Part shown: positions 36,181 through 45,762 of the stretch, in pieces
How positions within the stretch are numbered: position 1 is the stretch's first letter
How the letters are laid out: each line of letters opens with the position of its first letter
Translations under genes and position numbers: made by a program
Assembly: GCA_020634815.1 (NCBI GenBank)
Contig: JACKBA010000042.1
Span: 1-57,753, forward strand
DNA: 57,753 nt
Direction: 5' to 3'
Source: Caldilineaceae bacterium
GTDB lineage: Bacteria > Chloroflexota > Anaerolineae > Caldilineales > Caldilineaceae
Notes under the pieces: model-generated
Databases searched by the model: none
What the model was told of the DNA's origin: nothing
Seen by the model: the letters and a program-made list of their open reading frames with translations, nothing else

Positions 36181-37503
36181 CTACTGGAAGTCGGGCGGAT
36201 CCACGGGCGGCAGACCGACACTCACCGCGACCGAGGCCAACTCGGCATTCTCGGCGACTACTGCGGCCGCACCGTCAAGAACGGCGCCGTCGGCAACATC
36301 TTCGGCGATGGATACCGTCACCTTGGCGCCTGCACTCTCGCCGGCGGGAAGGCTCTTCCAGGTCACGACGGCGATCGCTGCACCGCTGTCGGCGTCTTCC
36401 TGGACCACCTCGCCGCCGTCGGCCGATGCGCTGACAAAGGCGAGGCCGGCCGGCAGCTCAAAGCTGAGTTCAACCATGGCGGCCTCGGCCGAGCCGGTGT
36501 TGGTCACGGTAAAGGCAAGCATGATCTGCTCGCCCTGCAGCGCGGCCGCCGGGTCCTGCATAACCGCGACCTCGAGCGTGGTCGCCTCCAGCGATGCTTG
36601 CGTCGGCGTGGGTTCGGGCGTCGCGGCCGCCGGCGCCTCTGCTTCGGCCGGGGCGGTGCGCCCGGTCGTAACCGGCAGACTCGCTGCGTCGGTAAAATTC
36701 GGTGTCACGAATTCGGCCGCAACCCAGGCGTTCTCCTCCCCGCCCGGCACGCAGCAGACGAGCCACCAGTCGCCCGCATCGTTGCGCGCCAGCACGGTGA
36801 CGGTCGCTCCGCTGCGCAGCTTGCCAAGAACGGCGGCATCGGTGCTCGGCGCCTCGCGCATGTTCAGCGCCACGGCGGAGACGACGCCGGTCCTGGCGCC
36901 AGGGGCGATCGGGCTGGCGGTGGGCGTCGCCGTTGCCACCGGCGGGCCGGCCTCAACTATCGGAATGGTGGCGGCCTGTTTTGCGGTGTAACTCGGCGTA
37001 ACGAATTGTGCGCTGATCCAGCCCTGTGTTTGGGTATTCGGCACACAGCAGAATTTCAGCCAGGTGCTGTCGGCATTTCGGCCAACAACTGTAACCACGG
37101 CATCGCGGCCAATGCGGCCAATGATCGCATATGCGGTGCCAGGACCCCGGCGGACATTGAGCACCGGAACATTGATCGTACCCGTCAGGACAGCGGATGA
37201 GTCGGTTTGGGGTGTTCCTTGCGCCGGGCCGGAAGGAAGCGGAGTCGCGGTTGGTCGGTTACTGCTGTTATTGTCGCGATCAGGGCGAGATGTGGGCTTC
37301 GGGGCGAACGTTGGTTGGGGTGTTGCCTCTGGAATTGTCCCAGGCGGCTGCTGCTCGATGCCACTAGCAGGATCTGCTGCACCGGCCGTACCTTGTCCCC
37401 CAAGCCAGAAAAGGAGTCCAATCGTGAGCACCGCAAGCCACAGCCAGGGGCGAGTTGACGTTGTACTGCCCAACTTTTGCTTCCCAGAATCCATATGTCC
37501 CAT
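36181..37503 (-). CDS. exported protein with two bacterial SH3 (SH3b) domains
   Basis: A 440-residue protein. Start is ATG 37503 with AGGA five bases upstream; ATG 37494 is also possible. One N-terminal hydrophobic helix (WLWLAVLTIGLLFWLGG) exports or anchors it. A Pro/Thr-rich linker precedes SH3b 1 (about VLNVRRGPGTAYAIIGRI), a second linker, and SH3b 2 (LNMREAPSTDAAVLGKL), each followed by a paired Cys (CCVPN, CCVPG). A C-terminal beta domain (LEVAVMQDPAAALQGEQ) resembles DUF11/CARDB repeats. It likely binds cell-wall or surface polymer. Confidence 0.85.
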   Translation of the reverse strand: MGHMDSGKQKLGSTTSTRPWLWLAVLTIGLLFWLGGQGTAGAADPASGIEQQPPGTIPEATPQPTFAPKPTSRPDRDNNSSNRPTATPLPSGPAQGTPQTDSSAVLTGTINVPVLNVRRGPGTAYAIIGRIGRDAVVTVVGRNADSTWLKFCCVPNTQTQGWISAQFVTPSYTAKQAATIPIVEAGPPVATATPTASPIAPGARTGVVSAVALNMREAPSTDAAVLGKLRSGATVTVLARNDAGDWWLVCCVPGGEENAWVAAEFVTPNFTDAASLPVTTGRTAPAEAEAPAAATPEPTPTQASLEATTLEVAVMQDPAAALQGEQIMLAFTVTNTGSAEAAMVELSFELPAGLAFVSASADGGEVVQEDADSGAAIAVVTWKSLPAGESAGAKVTVSIAEDVADGAVLDGAAAVVAENAELASVAVSVGLPPVDPPDFQ

Positions 37504-37510
37504 CCTTTTC

Positions 37511-39175
37511 CTAGCGCGCCCCGTTGCCATGAATGATGGCGGGCAGTGTACGCGCGAGAATGGCGAAATCGCGCCACAAACTATAATGCTCGATATAGTC
37601 GAGTTCCAATTGCAGACGGTCCGCAAAGCTGAGATCGCCGCGGCCGCTAACTTGCATGGGTCCTGTCAGGCCGGGTTTGACGGCCAGCCGGCGGCGGTGG
37701 TGATCCTGATACAACTGCACGATGCGCTCTTCTTCCGGCCGCGGCCCTACCAGGCTCATGTCACCGCGCAGCACGTTGTAGAATTGCGGCGCCTCGTCGA
37801 GCGATGTCCGCCGCAGGATGCGCCCGACCCGCGTGACACGCGGGTCCTGCGGCAACTTGAACGCCGGTTCGTCCAGCCGCTGCAGATCGACGAGCGCCGG
37901 CAATTGCTCCTCGGCATCGGCAACCATGGTGCGCAGCTTGGCGATGCGAAACTTGCGCCCGTTCTCACCGACACGAACCTGCCAGAAAAGGATTGGGCCA
38001 GGCGAGTCGAGCTTGATGGCCAGGGCCGCCATGGCGACCAGCGGGATCGAAATGGCCAGGCCGAGCAGAGCGCCGGTCACATCGACTGCCCGCTTGATCA
38101 GGCGCTTCCACCCTGGAATCACCGGCTGGCGCGCACCGGGCACCGTGCCGGCAAAGTGAATGGTGCCGACAAAATAGCCGCTGCCCAGCGCCAACGCACG
38201 CACGACGAGCATCAAGAAGCCGGTGAGCGCCAATCCGGGTGAGCGGTGCGCCAGCTTTGCCACGAACGGCGCCGTCGTGGCGGCAAAGGCGAGAACGCTT
38301 GCTCCTACGCCGATCCACAGCCAGCCAAGCGGCGCCCAGAAGACGCCCAGCAAGGCCATTGCGGCCAGCCCCAGCATGGCCGCCAGCAAGACGATCTGCA
38401 CCTTGAGCACCTGCGGCGTATGGCTATCCTGCACCATGCGCTCCGGGTGCCAGCGAATCAGCAGCGCCTTCCAGAAGCCGATATAGTACTTGCGTCGAAA
38501 ATACTCGCCCAGGTCGCTGTCGTGCAAGTGCGAGACCGTGGCATCCGGCGCAAAGACGAGCCGATACCCCTTCTGGGCCAGGCGAAAACTGAACTCCTGG
38601 TCCTCCACGCTGGCGGTTGTGAAGATCGGGTCGAAACCACCATTTTCGAGAAAGATATCGCGGCGATATGCAGCGGAATAGGTATCGATGAAATCGATCT
38701 GCGGCTGACCGCGCATGCGATCGTAGCGATCCTCGTACTCGGCCTGCACGAAGCGCGGAATCAATGCGCTCTGTTCGGTGACGTACGTGCCCTTGGCACC
38801 CACAACGCCATCGTCGACAAAGGGCGCCGCCATCGCCTCGACCCACGTTCGCGTCGGGGCACAGTCACCATCCGTGAACAGGACCAGGGGAGAGCGTGCC
38901 TCCCTGGCGCCGTGATTGCGTGCCGCTGCCGGCCCGGCATTCTGCTGGCGCAGCAGCCGCACCTGGGCGTCCGGATGGCAAGCGGCCCATGCTGTTATCA
39001 CAGCCGGCGTAGCATCACGCGACCCGTCATCTACGACGATGATCTCGTAGCGATGGCCCGGCACACTCTGGCAGCCCAAGGCATCCAGACAGCGTTCGAT
39101 GACTGTTTCGCCGTTGTAGACGGGCACAACGACCGAGCAGAGCAACTGGTCGGCGGGCGCGGTGCGGCGGGTCAT
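37511..39175 (-). CDS. fused GT2 glycosyltransferase / sugar-phosphate transferase
   Basis: A 554-residue two-enzyme protein. Residues about 10-235 are a GT2 domain (SVVVPVYNGETVIERCL, VVDDGSRDATP, DGDCAP as the DxD-like motif, EDQEFSFRLAQKG). About four membrane helices follow. Residues about 355-554 are a bacterial sugar transferase (PF02397: KRAVDVTGALLGLAIS, KLDSPGPILFWQVRVG, LRTMVADAEEQ, GDMSLVGPRPE), which starts glycan synthesis by moving a sugar phosphate onto undecaprenyl phosphate. One polypeptide may thus start and extend a glycan. The ATG at 39175 is used; the upstream TTG 39193 is less likely. Confidence 0.88.
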   Translation of the reverse strand: MTRRTAPADQLLCSVVVPVYNGETVIERCLDALGCQSVPGHRYEIIVVDDGSRDATPAVITAWAACHPDAQVRLLRQQNAGPAAARNHGAREARSPLVLFTDGDCAPTRTWVEAMAAPFVDDGVVGAKGTYVTEQSALIPRFVQAEYEDRYDRMRGQPQIDFIDTYSAAYRRDIFLENGGFDPIFTTASVEDQEFSFRLAQKGYRLVFAPDATVSHLHDSDLGEYFRRKYYIGFWKALLIRWHPERMVQDSHTPQVLKVQIVLLAAMLGLAAMALLGVFWAPLGWLWIGVGASVLAFAATTAPFVAKLAHRSPGLALTGFLMLVVRALALGSGYFVGTIHFAGTVPGARQPVIPGWKRLIKRAVDVTGALLGLAISIPLVAMAALAIKLDSPGPILFWQVRVGENGRKFRIAKLRTMVADAEEQLPALVDLQRLDEPAFKLPQDPRVTRVGRILRRTSLDEAPQFYNVLRGDMSLVGPRPEEERIVQLYQDHHRRRLAVKPGLTGPMQVSGRGDLSFADRLQLELDYIEHYSLWRDFAILARTLPAIIHGNGAR

Positions 39176-39202
39176 GGCAGATAAAGCACTCAAAGCAGCG
39201 TG

Positions 39203-39868
39203 CTACTCGGCAGCACCAACCAGCTCGGCGACGACAAAGACGCGGTGCGTGGTCGTATCGGCCGGCCAGCCGGTGATGAGCGTGAGCCGGCCGTCGGTCG
39301 TCGGCGCCATGTAGGCGGCGGACTGCGCACGTTCGTCGTCGGTGGCGCCGATAACCGGGATCGGGTCCGAGACCTCGACGACGCGATAGGTGAAGACATC
39401 ACCGCTCTCCGTGGCGAGATCGATGGTCTGCTCGACGGCAACGTCGCCCAGCGCGATGGGGGCGAAGAGCGCAGCACCGCGCGCCTGGTGGCCGGCGATT
39501 ACCGTATTGCCTGCTTCGCCTGCGCCGGCGCTGGTGACCGCCCATCCGACCGCCTCTTCCGGCACGACCCAGCGGGTGGTACGCTGGCCGGCCTGCGTCG
39601 TGGGCTCCCACCCCATGGGTTCCACGGGAATTTCCAGGTCAAGATCCGGGATGGACAGGGTGACCGGGGCATTGACGGCGCCGGCCTCAGCCGCATCAAC
39701 CGCAGGCTCTGGCGTGGGCTCTGGTGTCTCCTCGGGCAGCGCCGTCGGCGTCGCCGTCGCCTCCTCCGCCACCGGCATGGGCGCAATCGGCTGGCAGGCA
39801 GCAAGGAACAAAATCAGGGTGAGAAGCAGTCCAGAGTACAGGGTACGCATCGAGATTGCGGCTTTCAT
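39203..39868 (-). CDS. sortase-family lipoprotein with the catalytic Cys replaced by Gly
   Basis: A 221-residue protein. A signal with lipobox LAAC (Cys25) indicates lipid anchoring, then a Pro/Thr/Glu linker (residues about 35-60). The sortase barrel follows, with His127 in NTVIAGHQARGAALF and Arg209 in THRVFV, both catalytic in the family. The nucleophile, normally Cys in TL.TC, is Gly200 (LTLITGWP; codon GGC). Transpeptidation should therefore be lost. It heads the GT2-fusion/SH3b transcript, suggesting a structural or binding role at the surface. Confidence 0.85.
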   Translation of the reverse strand: MKAAISMRTLYSGLLLTLILFLAACQPIAPMPVAEEATATPTALPEETPEPTPEPAVDAAEAGAVNAPVTLSIPDLDLEIPVEPMGWEPTTQAGQRTTRWVVPEEAVGWAVTSAGAGEAGNTVIAGHQARGAALFAPIALGDVAVEQTIDLATESGDVFTYRVVEVSDPIPVIGATDDERAQSAAYMAPTTDGRLTLITGWPADTTTHRVFVVAELVGAAE

Positions 39869-40068
39869 CTACTGAACAATCCTTTCCAGGTGCTGGCGGA
39901 ATCGCGACTCAAGCGCAGCGACGAGATGGGGCAAGAGCGATCACAAGAGATGGCAGCCCATCCGGCCCGGCGAGTAGCACGCAGAGGCATTAGCTAGACG
40001 CGAATTGTAGTGGATCGGTCAGGAACGCGCAAACCTGGAGCCTTGGGACGGGCAAGCGCCTCGACAGT

Positions 40069-40097
40069 TTGGTAGACGCCAGACGCGCCGGTACAAT
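40069..40097 (+). promoter_or_regulatory. promoter of the tRNA-Sec gene
   Basis: -35 TTGGTA (40069-40074), 17-bp spacer, -10 TACAAT (40092-40097). The tRNA 5' end follows six bases later, a normal distance for a stable-RNA promoter. Confidence 0.6.
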
Positions 40098-40103
40098 GGC
40101 GTT

Positions 40104-40200
<97 letters not shown>

Positions 40201-40227
40201 AACCAATAGAAAGAATGACGGTATCCG

Positions 40228-40647
40228 ATGGAAATCTCACTCTTCCAGGGTGACGAGACGCCCAAGATTGAACGGTGCGTGCTCTACCCATATCCCGATC
40301 TGAAGCGCATCTGGACCCGGCTCTGGGTGACTGCCACGCAGGACGAGGAAAAGCCCAACCTCGAAGTGATCGTGCTGAACCCGGACGGTACCGAAAATTG
40401 CAGCGTCTATATGATGGCGCATGCCGAGACGCGCGCCGAGACTACGTTGCACATGCGCAACCCGACGCCGGGCGCCACCTACCGCGTCGTCGCCGAGATG
40501 ACCCAGGGCATCGGCGACGCACAGCGCGTGCTCGACCGCCACGAGTTCGACCTCGTGCTGGCATTCCGCAACCCCGACGCCTGTGAGCCCGGTTTCGGCT
40601 TTGGCGTCGATTGGGACGACATTGCGCGCAAGGCGGGCAGCGCGTGA
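40228..40647 (+). CDS. uncharacterised small protein, first gene of the subtilase cluster
   Basis: A 139-residue soluble protein, beta-rich by eye (RIWTRLWVTATQ, NLEVIVLNPDG, TTLHMRN, TYRVVAEMTQG). No known family is recognised. Its stop overlaps the GTG start of the subtilase by four bases (GTGA), so the two are translationally coupled. No signal peptide. It begins 29 bp after tRNA-Sec and could be read through from that promoter. A role with the downstream peptidase, for example as a partner or substrate, is only inference. Confidence 0.7.
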   Translation: MEISLFQGDETPKIERCVLYPYPDLKRIWTRLWVTATQDEEKPNLEVIVLNPDGTENCSVYMMAHAETRAETTLHMRNPTPGATYRVVAEMTQGIGDAQRVLDRHEFDLVLAFRNPDACEPGFGFGVDWDDIARKAGSA

Positions 40648-42542
40648 GCGATGCGCCCTGCCCATCGTGCGGGACGCCGTACCCGTCCAATCTTCTCGCC
40701 TGCGCCACGACCCTGACCCCAGGCGTCGCGGAGCTGGTACGGCAGGCGCTGCCCGGCTGGTCACCGGAGCGCGGGCTCTGCCCTGTCTGTGCCAAGACCT
40801 ACGCCAGCCATTTTGCCGCACGGCGCAGCCACGTGTCACTGCACAACTCGACCGAGCCGCACACCACCTTCCCGTACTATCACGCGGCGGCGGAGAGCCT
40901 GCTCAGCCAGGCGGAACGGCTGCCCGACTATCACACGCTGCCGGCGGCGGGCGTGACCATTGCCTTTCTGGACAGCGGCTACTATCCACACCCGGACCTG
41001 GCGCAGGCGGCCGGCTGGCCCGGCGACGTGCCTGCCTGGCATCTCCTCTCGCAGCGCCGGTGGCGCACGCTGGTGGAAGAGGCGGGTCTCCGCTTTGTCG
41101 ACTATGCCGACCTGACCGACGGCGGCGAAGCCGTCGGGCTCGACGTGCCGAGTCTTTGGGACGGCGCCGGCGATAGCTGGCACGGCCAGATGACGACGAG
41201 CACGGCCGCCGGAAACGGGCGACTGAGTGGCGGCCACTATCGCGGCTATGCGCCCGAGGCCTCGCTGCTTGCCGTCAAGATCGGGCGCGGCGGCGGGCGC
41301 ATTCCCGAAGAAGACATCCTGCGCGGGTTGAAGTGGCTGCTGGATGAGGATCGCTGGCAGCGCTACGGCGTGCGCGTCGTCAACATCAGCGTCGGCGGCG
41401 ACTTTCCCGAGGAGTGGACGACCAACCCGGTGTGCCGGGCGGCGCACGCGCTGGCCCAGCGCGGCGTCTTCGTGGCCGCAGCCGCGGGCAATCGCGGCAT
41501 CGACGAGTTGTTGGCGCCGGCACAGACGCCGACCGTGATGACCGTCGGCGGCGTCGAGGATCACAACCGGCGCTGGCGACCGGGCGAAGCGGCCGAGGTG
41601 GAGACCCTGTCGCTCTATCACCACAACACCGGCACGGTGCACTATCAGCACAAGCCGATCCGCAAACCGGAGATCCTGGCACTGGGCCGTTGGGTGCCGG
41701 CGCCGGTGCTGCCGCCGAGCCACGTCTTCCACGAGATGGTCGCCATCGATCGCGTCCGGCGCATTCTGCGTGGCGAGAGCGGCGACCTGCCGGATGACGT
41801 GCGGCACGGGCTTTACGACGCCGAAGAGCATCCCGAGCCGTCGGCGCAACAGGTTACCGTCGACGTCAATCACTGGATGCCCGAGGTGTGGCACGGTCTG
41901 CGCCAGCGCATGAACGCGCACAAATGGGCGCATCCCTACTACCAGCATGTGGACGGCACCAGCGTGGCGGTGACGCAGGTCTCGGCGGTGGCGGCGCAGA
42001 TGGTGCAGGCGAATCCCAATCTGCACGGCGGCGACATCCGCGAGATTCTGCTTGCCACATCACTGCCGCTGCCCCATCTCCTGCCACGGCAGACAGGGCC
42101 GGGGCTGCTCCAGCCGGCGCGTGCGGTGGCGGCTGCGCTGCGCACGCGCGACGGCGTGCTGACGGGGTATCCGGCCAGTGGTACGCCATTGAGCGAAAAC
42201 GAATTGCAGAAATGGCTGCTTCGCGGTACATTTGCCATACTTGCGCCGGACGAGGCCCAAGCGGAAGGGCGGCCAGTCTATTTTGGGTTGTGGGCGCCCG
42301 GCGCAGGCAGCGTGAGCCTGATCGGCACCTTCAATCGCTGGCACCCGTGTCGCCTGAAACTTGAACCGGCTGCCAACGGGTGGTGGCATGGGGCGCTCCG
42401 GCTACCGGCTGGAACGCATCTCTATCGCTTTTGGGTGGTCGATGCGGCGCACCCGGACGGCCACTGGCTGCGCGATCCGGAGAACCAGCTCACGGCCGAG
42501 AGCGGCTATGCCGATGCACACAGCTTGATCCAACTGACATGA
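40644..42542 (+). CDS. cytoplasmic subtilisin-like peptidase (S8) with zinc-ribbon-like head and CBM48-like tail
   Basis: A 632-residue protein without signal peptide. Residues about 5-50 carry two C-x2-C pairs (Cys6/9 and Cys46/49), a likely zinc ribbon. The S8 catalytic triad is Asp110 (TIAFLDSG), His180 (DSWHGQM) and Ser440 (GTSVAVTQ). The last 85 residues (from about 545, VYFGLWAPGAGSVSLIGTFN ..) look like a CBM48/AMPK-beta glycogen-binding domain. This combination, intracellular, is unusual. GTG start chosen from the 4-bp overlap with the upstream gene. Confidence 0.88.
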   Translation: MSDAPCPSCGTPYPSNLLACATTLTPGVAELVRQALPGWSPERGLCPVCAKTYASHFAARRSHVSLHNSTEPHTTFPYYHAAAESLLSQAERLPDYHTLPAAGVTIAFLDSGYYPHPDLAQAAGWPGDVPAWHLLSQRRWRTLVEEAGLRFVDYADLTDGGEAVGLDVPSLWDGAGDSWHGQMTTSTAAGNGRLSGGHYRGYAPEASLLAVKIGRGGGRIPEEDILRGLKWLLDEDRWQRYGVRVVNISVGGDFPEEWTTNPVCRAAHALAQRGVFVAAAAGNRGIDELLAPAQTPTVMTVGGVEDHNRRWRPGEAAEVETLSLYHHNTGTVHYQHKPIRKPEILALGRWVPAPVLPPSHVFHEMVAIDRVRRILRGESGDLPDDVRHGLYDAEEHPEPSAQQVTVDVNHWMPEVWHGLRQRMNAHKWAHPYYQHVDGTSVAVTQVSAVAAQMVQANPNLHGGDIREILLATSLPLPHLLPRQTGPGLLQPARAVAAALRTRDGVLTGYPASGTPLSENELQKWLLRGTFAILAPDEAQAEGRPVYFGLWAPGAGSVSLIGTFNRWHPCRLKLEPAANGWWHGALRLPAGTHLYRFWVVDAAHPDGHWLRDPENQLTAESGYADAHSLIQLT

Positions 42543-42560
42543 CGATTTTGAGGATTTGCA

Positions 42561-43280
42561 ATGAACCGTGAGTATCACAAGTGGTATAGTCCGCGGCTGA
42601 ACCGCGATATGGAGATGCTCGTCTTCGGCCACGCCGGCGCGCGCATGCTCGTCTTTCCCACAAGCATGGGGCGCTATTACGAGTACGAAGATCGCGGTAT
42701 GGTGGCGAACCTGGCCGATCACCTGGAGAACGGCTGGCTGCAACTCTACTGCGTCGACAGCGTCGACGCCGAGAGTTTCTACAATGGCTGGGCGCATCCG
42801 GGCGGCAAGATCTGGCGCCATGTGCAGTACGAAGATTATCTGCTCAACGAGGTTCTGCCGCTAAGCTGGGCAAAGAACCCGAACCCGTTCCTCATGACGC
42901 ACGGGTGCAGCTTCGGCGCCTATCACGCCGTCAACATCGCCTTCCGCCACCCGCACCTCTTTGGTCGCGTCCTGGCGCTGAGCGGCAAGTACGACATGAC
43001 GAGCTTCTTTGGCGGTTACCATGACGACAATATCTACTTCAATACGCCCAGCGCCTTCGTGCCCGGTATGAACGACCACAACCAGCTCGAAGCCCTGCGG
43101 CGTATGGACATCATCCTTGTCGCCGGCCGCGATGACCCGAACATCGAGAACAACCGGGCGTTGAGCCGCGCGCTGTGGGACAAGGGCGTGCCGCACGCGT
43201 TCCGTGAATGGGACGGCTGGAGTCATGACTGGCCCTACTGGATGAAGATGGTCCGCCAATACATCGGCGGGCACGACTAA
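42561..43280 (+). CDS. esterase of the alpha/beta-hydrolase fold
   Basis: A 239-residue cytoplasmic enzyme. GAGGA precedes the ATG. The nucleophile elbow is GCSFGAYHA with Ser117; the acid is probably the Asp in GRDDPNIENN and the His is in WSHDWPYW. It resembles the esterase-D/putative-esterase group, acting on small acyl esters. It sits 18 bp after the subtilase and 57 bp before the ATP-grasp gene, in a cluster whose joint role is unknown. Confidence 0.85.
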   Translation: MNREYHKWYSPRLNRDMEMLVFGHAGARMLVFPTSMGRYYEYEDRGMVANLADHLENGWLQLYCVDSVDAESFYNGWAHPGGKIWRHVQYEDYLLNEVLPLSWAKNPNPFLMTHGCSFGAYHAVNIAFRHPHLFGRVLALSGKYDMTSFFGGYHDDNIYFNTPSAFVPGMNDHNQLEALRRMDIILVAGRDDPNIENNRALSRALWDKGVPHAFREWDGWSHDWPYWMKMVRQYIGGHD

Positions 43281-43337
43281 ACTCTGCACGAAGATTCCTT
43301 TTATCCGCCGTACCACAAGCCATACTCCGGAGGATTC

Positions 43338-44261
<924 letters not shown>

Positions 44262-44330
44262 CGCCGCCGCAGCCGGTAGATTTGCTTCCCCCCTGCCCGG
44301 TGCGATAGCGCAGGGAGCCGGTATCGTTCT

Positions 44331-44600
44331 ATGGATTACTTCATCGTTCTGCTCGTTGGCATTCTGCTCGGATGGCTGATGACCTGGTTCTGGTTTGCCA
44401 TCAACCGCCGCTGGACTGCGAGCAAGAGTCTGCGCCAGTCGCACGAGAAGACGATGAAGGAAGTGGCGGAGAAGGGGAAAAAAGCGCGAGAGGACAAACG
44501 CAAGGCGCGCAGCACGGCCATGCGGGCGGTTCTTGAGATGGTCCTCTTTGGCGCCGTCATTCTGTTGCTCACCATTCTTGTGCTCAACTATCTTGGTTGA
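44331..44600 (+). CDS. small two-helix membrane protein
   Basis: An 89-residue protein. An N-terminal helix (YFIVLLVGILLGWLMTWFWFA) and C-terminal helix (VLEMVLFGAVILLLTILVLN) bracket a highly charged middle (KTMKEVAEKGKKAREDKRK). No family recognised. It ends 26 bp before selD. It may anchor the cluster products to the membrane; this is a guess. Confidence 0.65.
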   Translation: MDYFIVLLVGILLGWLMTWFWFAINRRWTASKSLRQSHEKTMKEVAEKGKKAREDKRKARSTAMRAVLEMVLFGAVILLLTILVLNYLG

Positions 44601-44626
44601 GCACATTTCATATTCTCGAGGTAGAC

Positions 44627-45733
44627 GTGTCCGATAGACCGTTGACAGCGCTCGTCGCCTGCGCGGGTTGAGCGTCCAAGCTCCCGCCGGAGTCGCTTGC
44701 GCAGGTCGTGCGCCAACTGGCCGGGTTCTTCCCGGCAACTGAATATCCCGACGTCCTGGTCGGGCTGGGCGAGCCGGACGACGCGGCCGTGGTACGGCTG
44801 GACGACGAACGCGCCCTGATCACGACCACGGATTTCTTCACGCCCGTCGTCGACGACCCGTGGACCTACGGCGCCATCGCTGCGGCCAACGCCATGAGCG
44901 ACGTCTATGCCATGGGCGGCGAGGTGCTCTTCGTGCTCAACATTGCCGGCTTCCCGGAAGGCATGGACCCGACGACCATCGCACAGATTTTCACCGGGGG
45001 CGCGGCCAAGGTGCGCGAGGCCGGGGCCGCGGTGACCGGCGGCCATACCGTGACCAACCCGGAACCCTTCTTTGGCCTGGCTGTGACCGGCCTTATCCAC
45101 CCGCAGCAGGTCATGCGCAAGGGCGGCGCGCGGCCGGGCGACCAGCTCTACCTGACCAAGCCGCTGGGCACCGGCATCATCACGACGGCGGCCAAGCTGA
45201 CCGGGCCGGGCGAGAGCAGCGTGCACCGCCTGGCGCGTAAGGCGCAGGGCAAGCCCGACCTGGACGTGCGCCACCTGGACGACGCTGTGGTTTCCATGCT
45301 GCGGCTGAATCGCGCGGCGGCACGCGCTGCGCGTGCAGCCGAGGTGGTCGCCGCCACCGACATCACCGGCTTCGGGCTGCTCGGCCACGGCGCGGAGATG
45401 GCGATCGCCTGCGAGCGCGAGGCGGGCGCGGGCTTTGTCATCGAGGCGGCGGCAGTGCCGGTGTTGGCGGGCGCGGCCTCCTACATCGAAGCCGGCTATC
45501 TGACGCGCGGCGCCACGCGCAATCCCCAGCATTTTGGCCGTCACGTGCGCGTTGCCGAGAGCGTCGACCCAATGCGGCGCACGCTGCTCTGGGAGGCAGA
45601 GACGAGCGGCGGGCTGTTGCTGGCGGTGCCGGCCGCTACTGTCGAACGCTTTGAACGTGCCTGCACCGAGAACGAGCAACGGGCCTGGCGCATCGGCGAA
45701 GTGGTGAGCGGTAGCGGAATTCAGGTCGCCTAG
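44627..45733 (+). CDS. selD: selenide, water dikinase containing selenocysteine (UGA-encoded)
   Basis: A 368-residue enzyme making selenophosphate from selenide and ATP, for selenocysteine synthesis. The GTG at 44627 has CGAGGT upstream. Codon 15 is TGA (44669-44671) in the context ACAGUASK; the residue aligns with catalytic Cys17 of E. coli SelD and the Lys three residues later matches Lys20, so the TGA should be read as selenocysteine. Family blocks: VGLGEPDDAAVV, TTTDFFTPVVDDP, AANAMSDVYAMGG, VTGGHTVTNPEP, ATDITGFGLLGHG. Annotation that treats TGA as a stop would start the gene at 44708 and lose the active site. Confidence 0.93.
44672..44699 (+). promoter_or_regulatory. candidate bacterial SECIS hairpin in selD
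   Basis: Immediately after the UGA, CTCC-CGCC-GGAG (44681-44692) forms a 4-bp stem, extended by CAAG/CTTG (44677-44680 with 44696-44699) across a TCG bulge. The loop begins 13 bases after the UGA, slightly nearer than in E. coli examples. SelB would bind here. Confidence 0.55.
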
Positions 45734-45762
45734 CGCGTCACGTACAGAGAGGGAGGGCACTG

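Noticed and set aside
39269..39271. sortase active-site codon as a recoded selenocysteine
   Set aside because: The codon is GGC (Gly), not TGA.
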